Shown: piece by piece, positions 46,893 through 58,686 of the stretch
Layout: each line of letters starts with the position of its first letter
Numbering within the stretch: position 1 is the first letter of the stretch
NCBI GenBank assembly: GCA_029990175.1
Contig: JARKIP010000042.1
Coordinates: forward strand, 1,922,001 to 1,986,000
From: Petunia secreta
Taxonomy: Eukaryota > Streptophyta > Magnoliopsida > Solanales > Solanaceae
DNA length: 64,000 bases
Direction: 5' to 3'
Notes under the pieces: generated by a model
Seen by the model: only the letters and a program-made list of their open reading frames with translations
Told to the model about the DNA's origin: nothing
Databases searched by the model: none
Made by a program: the position numbers and the translations under genes

Positions 46893-47939
46893 TTAAAAAC
46901 AAAAATAAAAAGCGGTAAATCTTGGGTTGCCTCCCAAGAAGCGCTTGAAATAATGTCGCGGCACGACGATGTACATCCCTTTTTGTTTCCACTTTGAAGA
47001 TATAAATTTTCTCCCCAAATTGAATTCAAGGTTACGACTATGCGCTTGGGGAGGTGGCATAAAACCAAAATAGCCAAGTAATGAATGTCGCATCTTGCAC
47101 CTCTTGGCTTTTAAATGAGGGATGTCGTTTTGTCTTTTCGGCATCACAAATTTTAGACTATAGGCACCTTGTTCCTCTTCCTGTGACTTTCCTAGTGGCT
47201 CGGAGAGCTCGATTTTCATGACGCCATCAAAACAAAATATTGAAAAGTGCTTGGAATGAGGTCTTATGCGCCCTATCTCCAAAATAGTATCATTATTGAC
47301 ACCCTCATCTTTACACACACTAGAGTCTTCAAAAATTATATTTGTCAATTCTCCACTTGACTCTAGTGCCAAATTTTCAACTTTGGCATTGTCAACTACA
47401 ATTGGGCCGAACTGTTGGAACTCCATACTTAGCTGTTCAAATTGGCTCTTAAATTCCTCTTCGATTTCCTCCACCTCAAATATACTATCCACTACAATTG
47501 ATTGTTGAGACTTAGACGCCTCAACCATTTCAATCAAATTAGCCTCAAGGTCGTGAATAGCATCACCAAATCGATCGATCTCTTGTCTGAGCACACTTTT
47601 CCATTTTATAGAGCACTTAGCTGCACTTGTAATATTGTCAAGAAGACCCCCAAATGAATCTAACCGTTGAGATTGTTCCATTAGCCAAATTTCGCTCACG
47701 ATCTCCACCTCTTCGAAATTTTTCTCTTGTTGTGATGTATCCTGCACTTCGTTGCTCCTATCAATCTCACAAACAAGGTTAGTATTATCATGAATATTAC
47801 TTGAAGAATGAGTACGACACTTAGGACAATCATTCCACAGACCACCACACAATTGACAATAGTTTCGATCATAGGTTGTAGAGGAACAACTAGATAAATA
47901 ATTTTGTAGGATATCAAGATGACGGCAATCTTCCCACAA
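46893..47939 (-). CDS. ORF of the non-autonomous gypsy element, function unknown
   Basis: A 348-codon open frame with no ATG at its head; the frame stays open upstream to a stop near 48045 (reading GAPCIISNGRHLWEDC before the span given). Near the N-terminus is a double Cys pair, CQLCGGLWNDCPKC, zinc-knuckle-like in spacing but not CCHC. The middle is acidic and helical (EVEEIEEEFKSQFEQ), and the C-terminal third is basic with a PPPQAHSRNLEFNLGRKF stretch. I do not recognise a capsid fold. Sitting just after the primer-binding site, it takes the place of gag. It survives essentially open over about 1.1 kb while the rest of the element is non-coding, which hints at selection on the protein or a recent origin. 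Confidence 0.55.
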   Translation of the reverse strand: MWEDCRHLDILQNYLSSCSSTTYDRNYCQLCGGLWNDCPKCRTHSSSNIHDNTNLVCEIDRSNEVQDTSQQEKNFEEVEIVSEIWLMEQSQRLDSFGGLLDNITSAAKCSIKWKSVLRQEIDRFGDAIHDLEANLIEMVEASKSQQSIVVDSIFEVEEIEEEFKSQFEQLSMEFQQFGPIVVDNAKVENLALESSGELTNIIFEDSSVCKDEGVNNDTILEIGRIRPHSKHFSIFCFDGVMKIELSEPLGKSQEEEQGAYSLKFVMPKRQNDIPHLKAKRCKMRHSLLGYFGFMPPPQAHSRNLEFNLGRKFISSKWKQKGMYIVVPRHYFKRFLGGNPRFTAFYFCF

Positions 47940-48116
47940 GTGACGTCCATTAGAAATTATACAAGGAGCACCAAAATACGAGTAGCCAATTTTCGACCAA
48001 TTTTCATTAAAAGATGCAATGGTAACAAGTAATATAATAATAAATTAAACTAAACTAAACTAAAGACTGGAATAGACAAAAGTAAAAGTCTCATCTAGAA
48101 AATAGCTAATTCTAAG

Positions 48117-48134
48117 TCCCCGGCAACAGCAACA
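48117..48134 (-). promoter_or_regulatory. Primer-binding site of the gypsy element
   Basis: Minus strand carries GTTGCCGGGGA in the expected place after the 5' LTR, matching 15 of 18 bases of the Asp-tRNA-type site as I recall it; C-to-T type changes account for most mismatches. Confidence 0.7.
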
Positions 48135-48140
48135 AAAACT

Positions 48141-49375
48141 TGTCGCTCCAAACGCACACGCAAGCATACGCGGTCGATCAAGTAATAAACTGATAAGAAA
48201 AGTATCGTTCACACGAGGACTATTGATTAACTACCAACTAAATTAGACAATTTCTAATTATCTAAGCAAGAAGATTGCAAGAGTTGAGAATTTATCTAAC
48301 TAAAATTAACTAATTAAACCAAGAATATAATAACAAGTAAAACACGATTTTGGATTCAAGAAGGGATAATAGCCTAGGGTCATGGGATATCTGGCAATCC
48401 TGCTGAATTCTTCAGTTAATCTGACTAAATCAATTTATCTGGGTTACTAATCAAAGGGTTAATATTACTCACAGGACTCTTTCGATACCATGCTCGCCTA
48501 TTCAAGCCAACCTAACGCCTATATGTCTATGGAATTAGAGTTAATAAGAATACACGTGCTTCTCCTGTATATTGATTAAGCGTGACTGTTAGGTATATTT
48601 CTATCCTAACCGCGAAACCATTCTCCGATGCCCAGGTTCAGGAACACACTCTTTTCAATCCTATTGCAACATGTGGTTCCCACTTTCAAGTTCAACCCTA
48701 GGTTCATAAATAGTATTCAATTGGTGATCAAGCAATCAAATAATTAGGCTCAAGATATAAATAAATAACCCAATGTAATAAATTAATGAAATCAAATCAA
48801 CATCCGAAAATCAACATTCATGGAGAATCACACGGCACAAAGATTAACAAACTAGATTAGAGAGAAAAGAAAAGAAAAGGAACTCGTAAGCTGAAGAGTG
48901 CATAGCTGCTGCCTTGCTTCTCAAGTCCAGCAGCCTACAACATTCTCAAAAGTCCCTCTGTAGCAGCCCTAACTTCTCTTTTTATATGATCCAAAAAGTT
49001 CCTAATCCTAGATGGAAAAGCTAAAGGCTAATTTATGATATCTACTAAAATAATATAGGAGTTGGTTGGACCAAATTAGCCCTCCAGTAATTGTTCCACC
49101 ATGCTTATACGTCCTGGATTGCAACATTGCCCATTCATGTAACCTTTCTCCTCTTCTATGTCTTCCATTGCAACGTCAATGGTTCCAGATAGCTCAACTT
49201 GTACACTTTTCTTTTAATTTACTCTATTAGCTCCCTAACAACACAAATAATTCAAGTAAGTGTAATATCAAAAACTTATCTTAGTTGCACATATTCAACC
49301 ACATAAAATACTTAAAAGGATGGTAAAACTAGAAGTGAATTAATATCAAAATATATATAAATATGGCCAACATCA
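48141..49375 (-). repeat. Gypsy 5' LTR (right)
   Basis: Same ends as the left LTR; 1235 bp. As the element lies on the minus strand, this is its 5' LTR and carries its promoter. Confidence 0.93.
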
Positions 49376-49619
49376 GTGTTGCTCCCCATGTAATCACGTT
49401 TGCTATCTTGTAATCGTTTGATTTCTTAATATAACATATTAATTCTCTTTTTATTCACACTATTTACTCACTATAGTTTTGGATATCGATTTACCCGCAC
49501 TGCACTGAAAGTAACAATACGTATGGATATGCCGCTTAAGCTGTATTTCAATATGATGATTTAGTTATCTTACCACAATACAACTCAGAGTGAGTTGAGC
49601 ATTCCTAGGGTGGGCAATT

Positions 49620-50353
49620 TGTTTGAATATAGAAACTCAAGATTGCAAGCAAATTTTATATGAACCATAGATGAAATTTAGAGAGAAAGAGAGGATATTA
49701 TTTCGGTGTATTAAACCTAAAATGTAACAGCCCGGCCTGCTAGTGATATTGATCTCTTTGGGCTTAACTTTAAAACGTGTCACTAGGGTCTAAGGCATGC
49801 ATACTTATATACTCAGCATCTCTCCTATGTTATGCCGATGTGAGATACTTAATCCTTTGCTGGGGTGTCACATACACCCTTTCTTATGGACTCAGCATCC
49901 TCGCTAAGGTTTGCCCCGCGTACCCAGGATTCGCCTAGACTCGGCACTGAGGGTTGCTCCGCGTACCTAGGATTCACCTAAGCTCAGTTGAACTCTGACC
50001 CACATCAACAAGGACTCTGATACCATCTGTAACAGCCCAGCCTACTAGTAATATAGTCCGCTTTGGGCCCAGCCCTACACGATTTTAAAACGCGTCACTA
50101 GTGTCTAAGGCATGCAGACTTATATACCCAACATGTCTCATGTGTTATACCAATCTTGGGTTACTTAATCCTTAGATGGGGTGTCACAAAAAATAAGAAA
50201 AAGTCATTTAGGTCCCTACCACTATACAATTTATATATTGGGCCGAGCCCTTAACTCAAACTAATATTAAATGGACTAAGTAAACTAAGTTGTACCAACT
50301 ATACTAAGACTTAGACTTCTTGGTCTTTAACTAGAGGCAGATGTGGCTCAACA
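49620..50353 (-). repeat. Copia 3' LTR (left), split by a TRIM
   Basis: 268 bp once the TRIM at 49723-50188 is removed. Shares GAAATTTAGAGAGAAAG and TCATTTAGGTCCCT with the right LTR. On the minus strand the polypurine tract AGCAGGGGGCT lies just before it (50354-50365). Confidence 0.88.
49723..50188 (-). mobile_element. TRIM (miniature LTR retrotransposon), 466 bp
   Basis: Two direct repeats, 49723-49872 and 50028-50188, both running from TGTAACAGCCC to GGGGTGTCACA, enclose 155 bases. Beside the right repeat the minus strand reads TGGTATCAGAG (50015-50025), the initiator-Met-tRNA primer site, two bases from the LTR; orientation is therefore minus. No coding capacity. Flanks are TAAAA and AAAAA, so the target duplication is imperfect or lost in A-rich sequence. 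It lies inside the copia LTR. Confidence 0.85.
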
Positions 50354-51646
50354 AGCCCCCTGCTCAAGCTGGAGGGAGAGATCACTCCAAGCTTGTAGAG
50401 AAGATGATGATGAGAGGGTCTAAGGAGATGCTTCATGAGTATGTCTGCAAGCTGCTTGCTGCTGGAACGAAAGTGAAGAGAAATTAGTACAGAGAGGGAG
50501 CAATCACATACATAATGGCAATCAATTTCAATGTGCTTAGTCTGCTCATGGAAGACAAGATTTTGAGCGATGTGGAGAGCTGCTTGACTATCACAGAATA
50601 TAGGCACTGGTGAAGTGATGAATAATCCCATGTTAGCAAGCAATCTAACAAGCCAAGCAATCTCGGCAACAATTTTTTGTAAGGCTCTGTACTCAGCTTC
50701 ATCTGAGGATAAGGACATAGTCAGTTGTTTCCTACTTTTCCAAAATTGGGACTATCCCCAAGTGTAATAATACCAGTCACATATCTGTGTGTCATTGGAA
50801 AAGCAGCCCGATCAGAGTTTGAATTACCCGACAAGGAGAAATCAGAAGAGGCAGACAAGAGGATGCCTTGATCTGGAGTACCCAACAAGTACCTTAGTAC
50901 ATGAACAGCAACCATCATATGGGGAAATTGAGGTGAATGTAGAAACTGACTTAAACCTTGGACAGAAAAGAAAATGTCTGGTCTGGTATGTTAAAGGAAG
51001 TTTAACTCCCAACTAGCCTCCTTAATAGTTTTGGATTAGTAGAAGGTTGTCCCATGTCAGTGGTGAGTTTAATAATTGGATCAAATGGGATAGATACATG
51101 GGTGAAGCTATCACAGTAAAACTCAAAAATAAGATCCTTGGTGTGTTTGTGTTTGCTGATAACATAGCCATGTGGATGAGCAGAAACTTCTAAGCTAAGG
51201 AAGTAGTGAATCGTACCGAAATCTTTAATCTTGAACTTGTTGTTGAGAAATTATTTAAGTGAATTCATTTTAGCAACATCATTACCTGCTAATAATATGT
51301 TATCGACATAAACAACCACCAAAACCACAGAATCTAGAGCATGTTTGGTAAACAATGAGTGATCATTCTTACTGGAGATGTAGCTTCGTGATGTCAAGAC
51401 TTCAGATAGTTTAGAAAACCACCGCCTAAAAGCCTGTTTGAGGCCATACAATGACTTCTTGAGTTTGCAAACTGGAGGATATGAGGAAGAACTGGAGGCA
51501 ATTTCCAATCCAGGAGGAACTTTCATGTAAACTTCTTCATGAAGTTCCCCATGTAAAAATGCATTGTTAATGTCTAGTTGAAAGACTGTCCAATAGTGTT
51601 TGATAGAAAGAGTGAGGAGACATTTGACTGTGGTAAGCTTTGCCAT
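50311..51646 (-). pseudogene. Copia reverse transcriptase and RNase H remains
   Basis: RT begins near 51646 (FQLDINNAFLHGEL, EEVYMKVPPG, LKKSLYGLKQA) and includes the catalytic VYVDNILLAGND near 51290, where the family YVDD is YVDN. RNase H follows in two pieces: 50721-50918 (VLRYLLGTPDQGI) and 50311-50718 (LSSDEAEYRAL, FCDSQAALHIA, HIEIDCHYV). The frame is cut several times. The last Asp of YVDD to Asn would itself kill the polymerase. Confidence 0.85.
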
Positions 51647-52249
51647 GGGAGAAAATGTATAATTATAGTCAATGCCTTCTTTTTGGGTATTGCCACTGAT
51701 GACAAGCCTAGCCTTGTATCGTTCTAGGGAACCATCTGCCTTCTGCTTTATTTTATAAACCCATTTGCAGGGTATAGCCTTTTTATGTGGAGGAAGTGGG
51801 ACTATATCTCATGTTTGATTTGACTCAAGAGCCATGAATTCCATTAGCATTGCCTCTTGCCAAACTGGATTAGAAGTATCCTGTTGGTAATATTGAGGCT
51901 CTTACATAAGAATTTCAGCAATGGATAACTTTGGTTAGAGCTGAAGGTACAGGTAGAACAGGAGAGCAGATATGGTCATTTAAGTAGGCTGGAGAATTAC
52001 TAGTTTTGGAAGAATGCTTTGTGGGAGAGGGTTAATAGATTGCCTAGTTGGTGATGGAATAGTAGGTGAAGGATGATAGTTAACATGGATGGAGAATTAA
52101 CTTGAAAATTAGGTGAAGTGATGTGATTGCAAGTGGAAGTTGCAGACTCGTAGGTAGTTGGTGGATTACTAGAAGGTACAGAATCTACAGATGGAGTGGT
52201 AGTAGTTAGAAATAAAGTTGGTTTGGCAGAGTTATAAGGAAATAAATTT

Positions 52250-52762
52250 TCATGAAAAACTACATCTCTTGAAGACAGAGTGATTTTTGAGATTAAGAAG
52301 TTTATATCCCTTCTCACCAAAAGGATAACCCAAAAACACACAGAGGAATGCCCTTGGTTGATACTTGTCCCTCCCTTGTTTAGGAGATGCTGCAAAAGCA
52401 AGACATCCAAAAGATCTTAAGTGTTCATAGCGAGGAGGATGACTATGGAGTTTCTCAAAAGGTGAAACATTTTGGAGGACAGAGGAAGGCATTATGTTGA
52501 CAAGGTAAGTTTCAGTGAGTACACATTCTCCCCAATATTTTATTAGGAGATGTGATTGAAAAAGAAGTGCCCTGGAAGCCTCAAGTAAATGTTTGTGTTT
52601 TCTCTCAACCACTCCATTCTGTTGTGGAGTATAAGGAACTGAGGTTTGATGCAAGATCCATTCTGAGGAAAAGAAATTAGAAACCTCTGAACTACTCCCT
52701 AACTCAAAGGTATTATGTGATCTGAATGATTTCACCTTGGTGCCAAAATGCACTTGGACCAT
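52250..52762 (-). pseudogene. Copia integrase core and C-terminal part
   Basis: Integrase core remnant: FRSHNTFELGSS where the family has a catalytic Asp (RSDNGxE), then PYTPQQNGVVERKHKHLLE with the catalytic Glu, and the GKN/GYxxxxKGYKLLNL C-terminal motif. First catalytic Asp replaced by His, so it would be inactive even without frame breaks. RT-linker debris lies at 51650-52249. Confidence 0.85.
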
Positions 52763-53143
52763 CTTGATATAAAAACTTGATTATTGAAAGTGCATTGCTC
52801 TTAGAAGAGAGTAAATGGGTCCAAGTTGCTTTAGAGAAGTCATCTACTAAGGTTAAAAATATCTAAAACCATTATAGGTTCTAGCGTTGTAAGGACCCCA
52901 AATGTCTATATGTACTAATTGGAAAGGTGCTGTGGACTTGATAGAGCTCTCTGGAAAGAGAAGTCTTTGTTTTCTAGCTTGGGGACATATTGGACAAACA
53001 AAAGCCTTTTGGAAGAAACTTTATCATACAAAAAATGGAATAGTCCTCATTCTATGAAAAGCGCATATGGCCGAGTCTCTGATGGCAAAACAAATCCATT
53101 TTATTAACAAAGAGTTGTCATTACAAATGAGGATAGAAGGATC

Positions 53144-54896
53144 TTAGGAAGCATCAACCTTATTACAAGAAGCAGTATTTACAGAAGAAGTAAATGGACA
53201 ACAGGGAACATGGGCAGTGGAAACAGGTGACGAGGATGGAGTAGTGGAATCACTATGGCTGATGAAAAAGTACAACCCATTGCCAGCCTTACCTATTTCC
53301 AGTGGCCTCTTTAGAGAAGGGCCCTGCAAACTATAAGAAAAGCAATTTAATTTCCTAATGAGCTGATGAATGGAAATCAGATTAAAATGAAAAGAAGGAA
53401 CAAGGAGCACATTGTGCAAGGTAATATCAGGTTTTAAAGTAAAATAGCTAACTGATATAACCTTCACTTTGTACCCATTTGAAAGTGTGATAAGGAAAGG
53501 TGTCATGAGTGGCTGAATGTTCTTTAATAAGTGTTTGTGTGGTGTCATATGGTTAGTTGTACTAGCGTCTAAAATCCAAGAATCTATAACTAACTGAGAT
53601 AAACCACACATAAGAGTCCTCAAAATTCTTTGTAGTTATGCTGGACATACCTGCAAATTTTGCAAAGCCCGAATTTTCTAAATTGAATATCTGAGATATT
53701 GATCCCATCTGTTCTTGCTGAATCATAGTAAGGATTTGTTGACATTATTCTTAAGCGAATTCTGGAGGAGTTGAATTACAGGAGGAAGATATGGAAGGAG
53801 CTCCTTCCATGAAATGGGAGTCTCCTTGAACACATGAGGCAGAGTTGTGATTGTTGTTATTTAGAGGTTCATTTTGATAACCATGTAGCTTGCGACAGTG
53901 ATCTATGTATGCCCATAATTTTTGCAATATTTGTATAAGAGGTCCTTCCTGGAACTAAAAGTAACCCTTTGGGAAATGTTTCTGTTGTTAGACTTATAGG
54001 AGGAAGAAGGCCCGTTACCACCTCTATTATTATGATAATTGCCCCTATTTTTATTCTGATAATAACCACCTCTATGATGAAATCTCCCTCTATTGTTTTG
54101 TTAAAAATTCTTGGCGTTCTGATTCCAGCCATGACTGAAATTCTTGTTATAATTTTGATTGGAAGAATGAAGCTGATTCACTAGATAAACCAAGACTGGA
54201 AGGCACATATTCCTTCTGACTCTCATCATTTTAAAGTATTGAGTATCCTCTACTGGATAGTATGGGATCCATCATAAGGATGATGGTTTTGCAAGTGGAA
54301 TAGGACTCATTGAGTCCACTGAGGAATTGGAATAGTTGTTGTTCTACCAAACGTTTAGGTAAAGCACCATATGAACACACATGCCCTATATAAGCTGCAG
54401 ACAACTCATCCCACAAACTTCTAAATTTTGTGAAGTAATTAACTATATCAGAAGAGTCTTGAAATAAAGCACTGATTTCTTCCAGAAGTTACATTTGATT
54501 GCCAATAACTATCATTGAGGTCATCCCAAACTTCCTTTATAGTTTTCAAATCCCATAACAGTAGTGGCTATATCTCTAGTTAAAGTATTTGTTATCTATA
54601 TTGTTACCATTCCATTACATCTTTCCCAGAAAGGATAATATGGAAAATCAACATGTGGTTTGGGATCTTTACCAGTTATCAATCCTAATTTTTTTTTTTG
54701 GATGAAAGAGCAATCAAGATACTCCTTTCTCCACACAACAAAGCCAGTACCATCAAAGGACACAGAAACATAGTGTCCCCAGACTATCTAATGGGTGTAT
54801 GTCGAAGGTATGTGAGGGATCTAATGAAAAGGTAGAAAATCCTTCATCTGAATTTCGTGTACCTTGGTTTTGAGTAGAACTCGAAGCATTCGTCAT
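53144..54896 (-). pseudogene. Copia gag and protease remains
   Basis: Gag starts at an ATG at 54896 (MTNASSSTQNQG). The gag helix region is at 54231-54416 (LFQFLSGLNESYSTC). The zinc knuckle near 53880-53940 survives only in shifted frames. The protease region is at 53144-53623: WILDASTTNHMT stands where the family has a DSG triplet, so the active site is lost. Multiple stops. Confidence 0.75.
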
Positions 54897-55289
54897 TATA
54901 GTGTTTTACATAAAATGAATAGTAACTAGGGTTTCCAAATCTTCTAAAACTAACAGATATTATACATAATCTAACAAAACATCTCAAAGAAGAAGCATGT
55001 TGCCAACATTTTCGAGGTTTGACAAGCTATAATTTGTCCGGGTAACCAGGGAGCACGTCACCGTATCGAAGCTCCAACCGTCACTGCTCCATTTTTCCAA
55101 AATATTACCACAATCCTTGAATTCATTAAAAAGCTGAGCAGATACTGTCACCGCAGTTACCGGTAAAAATTTCAGCATAACAAAATTTAGAGTTTTAAAA
55201 TTCCGGATTTTCTGCCGTAAAATGTTGTCAAGGGTATGATCAAATGATAGATCTCGATGAGACGAGTGTAATTACCCACTTTGATACTA

Positions 55290-55552
55290 TGTTCGGTTAT
55301 AGAAACTCAAGATCGCAAGCAAAATTTATATGAACCCTAGATGAAATTTAGAGAGAAAGGGGTGATATTATTTCTATGTATTGAACCAAAAATAGTAAAA
55401 TGTCATTTAGGTCCCTGCCACTATACTATTTATACATTGGGTCGAGCCCTGAACTCAAACTAATATTAAATGGGCTAAGTAAAATAAGTTGTACTAACTA
55501 TACTAAGACTTAGACTTCTTGATCTTTAACTAGAGGCTGATGTGGCTAAACA
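55290..55552 (-). repeat. Copia 5' LTR (right)
   Basis: 263 bp, uninterrupted. Adjacent inner sequence on the minus strand reads TAGTATCAAAG, a decayed version of the usual copia primer site TGGTATCAGAG. Confidence 0.88.
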
Positions 55553-56269
55553 ATTAGCGACCTAGTGAATCATAGAAATGAATTCTGTTTTTGTTGGAAT
55601 GTGCTTCAACATTTTGTTAGAATTAAACCTCTTGGTATATCCCAAAAGCACCATAACTATCCAACATCAACCGGGTCCACTAACAAACTACTCACCATTA
55701 GTAAAATTTTCAAACTTCAACCCCAAAAATTTCCTCGATATTCTCATGAGCTATTCACTAGTTTGTCATCCCTTTCATAATGATGAGGTTTAACATCCTC
55801 CGGTTTCAACAAATTTTCACACTTATAATCACACAACGAGGCCTAATCGTTCTTTCAATATGAAAGTGAGACAAGGACACTTACGTTTAACTGTGGTATT
55901 CAATTAGTTCTACCTATTCAGAGACTCAAAAAAAGAAGTTAAGGTATTTCTCTTATTAAGATAATTTATTTATTTAAATTGACCTAATTTTCTATTCAAT
56001 TTTACATATATAGAACAAATTTGATAAATTATAATATCAAATTTTACCCACCATGCATTTTTTTTACTTGTGTTGGGTCGCTGCCACACAATTGGAGAGA
56101 GGACTAATTCCAGGGGAACAAGGATTGGTTAATTTGCATTTTTATTTCACCTTGTTAGATTGTCAACTACGTTGTGGCTGTGTGGCCTTTGATTCAAACA
56201 AAAAAAAGAAGGATTCATTTTAATATTTCCCAAGACACACCACTGCAGATGGACCAGGCCCTTATATGT
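55553..56269. other. Sequence between copia and Sirevirus-like elements
   Basis: AT-rich, no gene seen. Two overlapping + frames at 55565-55793 have no recognised domain. Confidence 0.4.
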
Positions 56270-57289
56270 GTTTCTTTATTGAATAATTGTGGAATTAAGT
56301 TAAATAAGAGTAAATGAATACTGATTTTAGCGTGGAAAAACCTCTTGAACTCGGGATCAAAAAACCACGACCTACTCTCTCAAGTAGGATTTCAACTTCA
56401 CTATTTCAAATACTCACTCGATTAAAGACTTCTATCTTACTAACCTAGGACTAACTCTAATCCTATAGTGATCCTTTTTACAATCAGTGAAGTTCTTCCA
56501 AGTAACAAGACTTGAATGACGCGTACTCTTACAAAACATCTATGAAAGAAAATAGTACAATTTGATATACCCTACTACAGACGAACTAAAACTGAACTTT
56601 GACAAGACTCAATCTAAGGAACATGTTCTTCACTTAGTTCCCTGTAACTTAATGGCTACACAAATACAATTTTGATTCAACAATGCTATAGCTCTTTTCT
56701 GTCTGTATTTCTGCATATCTTCAACAGCTGAAATGCTCCTCTACTTATAGCTTTGAAATCTAAGGAGTCTTGAGAAATTAGAACTCCAAAGCCCCTTGTC
56801 ACTTAAAGGGAAAGCCAGAGAAGGGGGCCTGCTGGAAACCCTCGCCTTCGGCTCTATACTGAAAACGCCGCTCCAAGAGTTTGAGTCCTAATTGAACTCC
56901 TTGCTTATCTTCAAGCCTTATCCCAATCTTATGCAATCTTTTCTTATCATGTACAACTCTGCATGATTATCAAGATAAATATTAGATAATAGGATAGTCA
57001 TTAATTTTCCCGCTTAATTGATTTTGCAATATTATTTATTCAGCTGCCGTGATCCAAAAGATCACGTCCTTGGATCTGTTCCTTCGTCATCAATCAAAAT
57101 TTCCAAGCTTATTCAAGCTAATATTTTCCCCATTTTTAATGATGACAAACTCATAGACATTGATTCATATCCTTAATGTCCTGAACCACAATTTTCAACT
57201 TAAAAGCCACATTAGCAGAAATCAATTTCATCATTAAGAATCAGATTCTTAAACAGGTTATAAATATCACAAGCAAAATCATACTTACT
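56270..57289 (-). repeat. Probable Sirevirus 3' LTR
   Basis: Non-coding DNA directly after the polypurine tract on the minus strand. Its left boundary is not fixed because the partner LTR is not in the window. Confidence 0.4.
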
Positions 57290-57303
57290 CTTCCCCCTTT
57301 TGG
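57290..57303 (-). promoter_or_regulatory. Sirevirus polypurine tract
   Basis: Minus strand reads GATGCCAAAAGGGGGAAGAG around here; the A4G5 purine run in a GATGCC context is the usual Sirevirus/copia form. Confidence 0.7.
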
Positions 57304-57530
57304 CATCATTGAAAAGGTTGCATAAGTCAGAATTATTATAAGCAATAAAAATTAATCAACTCATAGCCGTTTAGGCAACTCAAAATGCAAACATAATCCA
57401 ACAAAAGGCAACTGCATTGAAATGATATTAGCCATCGAAGATATGACATCATAAGCAAAAAATATTTTCAACCAGGGGAAACAAACTAAGCAAGTACTGC
57501 TAAACTAGTCAAAAACTAAAGATAAGAAGG

Positions 57531-58686
57531 CTATGAGACTAGAACTAATCTAAATCCTACTGGACAAAAGATGGGTTTCTGGTTTTGGGTATCACATGGT
57601 GGAAGGACCAGGTCCCTGAGATATTTCTTGCAGCAACTCAAGCATTTTACTAAGCATCCCTTCATTTGTTTCTTTTGCCTTAGCAGCCTCAGCCTTCCAG
57701 AAGTCCCTTTCTTCCTCCAACCTCTTAATTTTTGCAACAACCAAACCATTCCCCCTTCTTCCATATCAGCAAGAACCCTGCCTTTCAACAACTTTCTTTT
57801 GTCAAAATCAGTTTGTTCAGTTTCATCACCTTTACTCTCACTTTCAACTTCACCTTCCTCAGAATCACTACTCTAATCTACCAAAGTTCTCAACTGGCAC
57901 AACAGGCTCAGGAACCTGTTTCTGTTTACCTTACCTGCTTCTCTCAAGAGCTTCAGACATTATCTCATCAGCAGCTTTCACAAAACTTCTGGTTCTCCTA
58001 ACCCTACTAGCAGGAGTTTGGGTAGAAGGAACAGTTCCTTTACTCTTAGCAGAACTTTTCCCTTGGCTTTTCTTCTTAATTCCAGGTTATAGCTATCACT
58101 CATCTTTTTAAGCCTAGCATTTATTTCAGCAACTTCTTTTTGGATCAACAGGCCCCTGTTTTGCCAATTTTCTCTTCATTCCTTTAACATTGATTAAATC
58201 AATGACGGGCCTATCACTGTCACTAATGTCCTCATTGACATCCACCATATCTAAATCCATGGGAGCTCTAAAAGTAGCCTCTGGAGACCCAGGAGACTCA
58301 TGCATGTGAGACCCAGGAGACTCATGCATGTGAGCCTCTAAACACTTCACAATTTCCTTTTCCCCCTCATTTTCTGGTACAGACAAACCTAACCCTTCTA
58401 CTTCTTCATCCTTATCACCAACAACATTTAAAGGCTCAACATAATTTACCTTAAATTCATACAGGATCATGGCCCTAGACAAATCATCCATATGCGCCAG
58501 TGTCTCAGCAACAGATGGACCTGATCCTTCCCCATTAATTTCAGAGTTAGGGTTTTGATTTTCTGGATGTGGTGAATTTATTTTCATGGGTAAAGTAGGC
58601 TTTGTAACTGGTGATTTTTCATTCGTAGGCATGGATGAAGTGTTTTCAAGTGAGAGAGACATTGCAATTATTTGATTAGAAGACAA
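57531..58686 (-). pseudogene. Sirevirus downstream (env-like position) ORF, frameshifted
   Basis: N-terminal piece 58126-58686, likely from the ATG at 58662 (MSLSLENTSSMP): Ser/Pro/Glu-rich and acidic, with a duplicated HMHESPGS motif (58290-58330). A C-terminal piece near 57610-57740 reads, in a shifted frame, KRLEEERDFWKAEAAKAKET, a strong coiled coil. No hydrophobic segment typical of an envelope protein was seen, so env is a positional name only. Function unknown. Confidence 0.6.

Larger units (their letters stand above)
36998..49375 (-). mobile_element. Non-autonomous Ty3/gypsy LTR retrotransposon, 12378 bp with nested insert
   Basis: Flanked by the 5-bp target duplication GTGTT (36993-36997 and 49376-49380) and bounded by two near-identical LTRs of about 1236 bp. 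Orientation is minus: next to the right LTR is a primer-binding site like that of Asp-tRNA-primed Tat/Athila elements, and next to the left LTR is a G-rich polypurine tract. Without the 5865 bases of the nested insertion (40561-46420 plus one duplication copy) it was about 6.5 kb. Only one ORF is seen and no protease, RT, RNase H or integrase, so it must have depended on another element. Confidence 0.9.
49620..55552 (-). mobile_element. Decayed Ty1/copia element with TRIM in one LTR
   Basis: Two related LTRs (49620-50353, which includes a 466-bp TRIM, and 55290-55552). In minus sense each begins TGTT(T/G)AGCCACATC; the right LTR ends ACCGAACA and the left ATTCAAACA. The internal order gag, protease, integrase, RT, RNase H on the minus strand is diagnostic of Ty1/copia. 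Many stops and frame shifts make it inactive. No matching 5-bp target duplication was found (CAATT left, ATTAG right). Confidence 0.88.

Noticed and set aside
49615..55557. CAATT as target duplication of the copia element
   Set aside because: CAATT also occurs across the right LTR edge, but it would use the terminal CA of the LTR itself; the flanks proper (CAATT and ATTAG) do not match.
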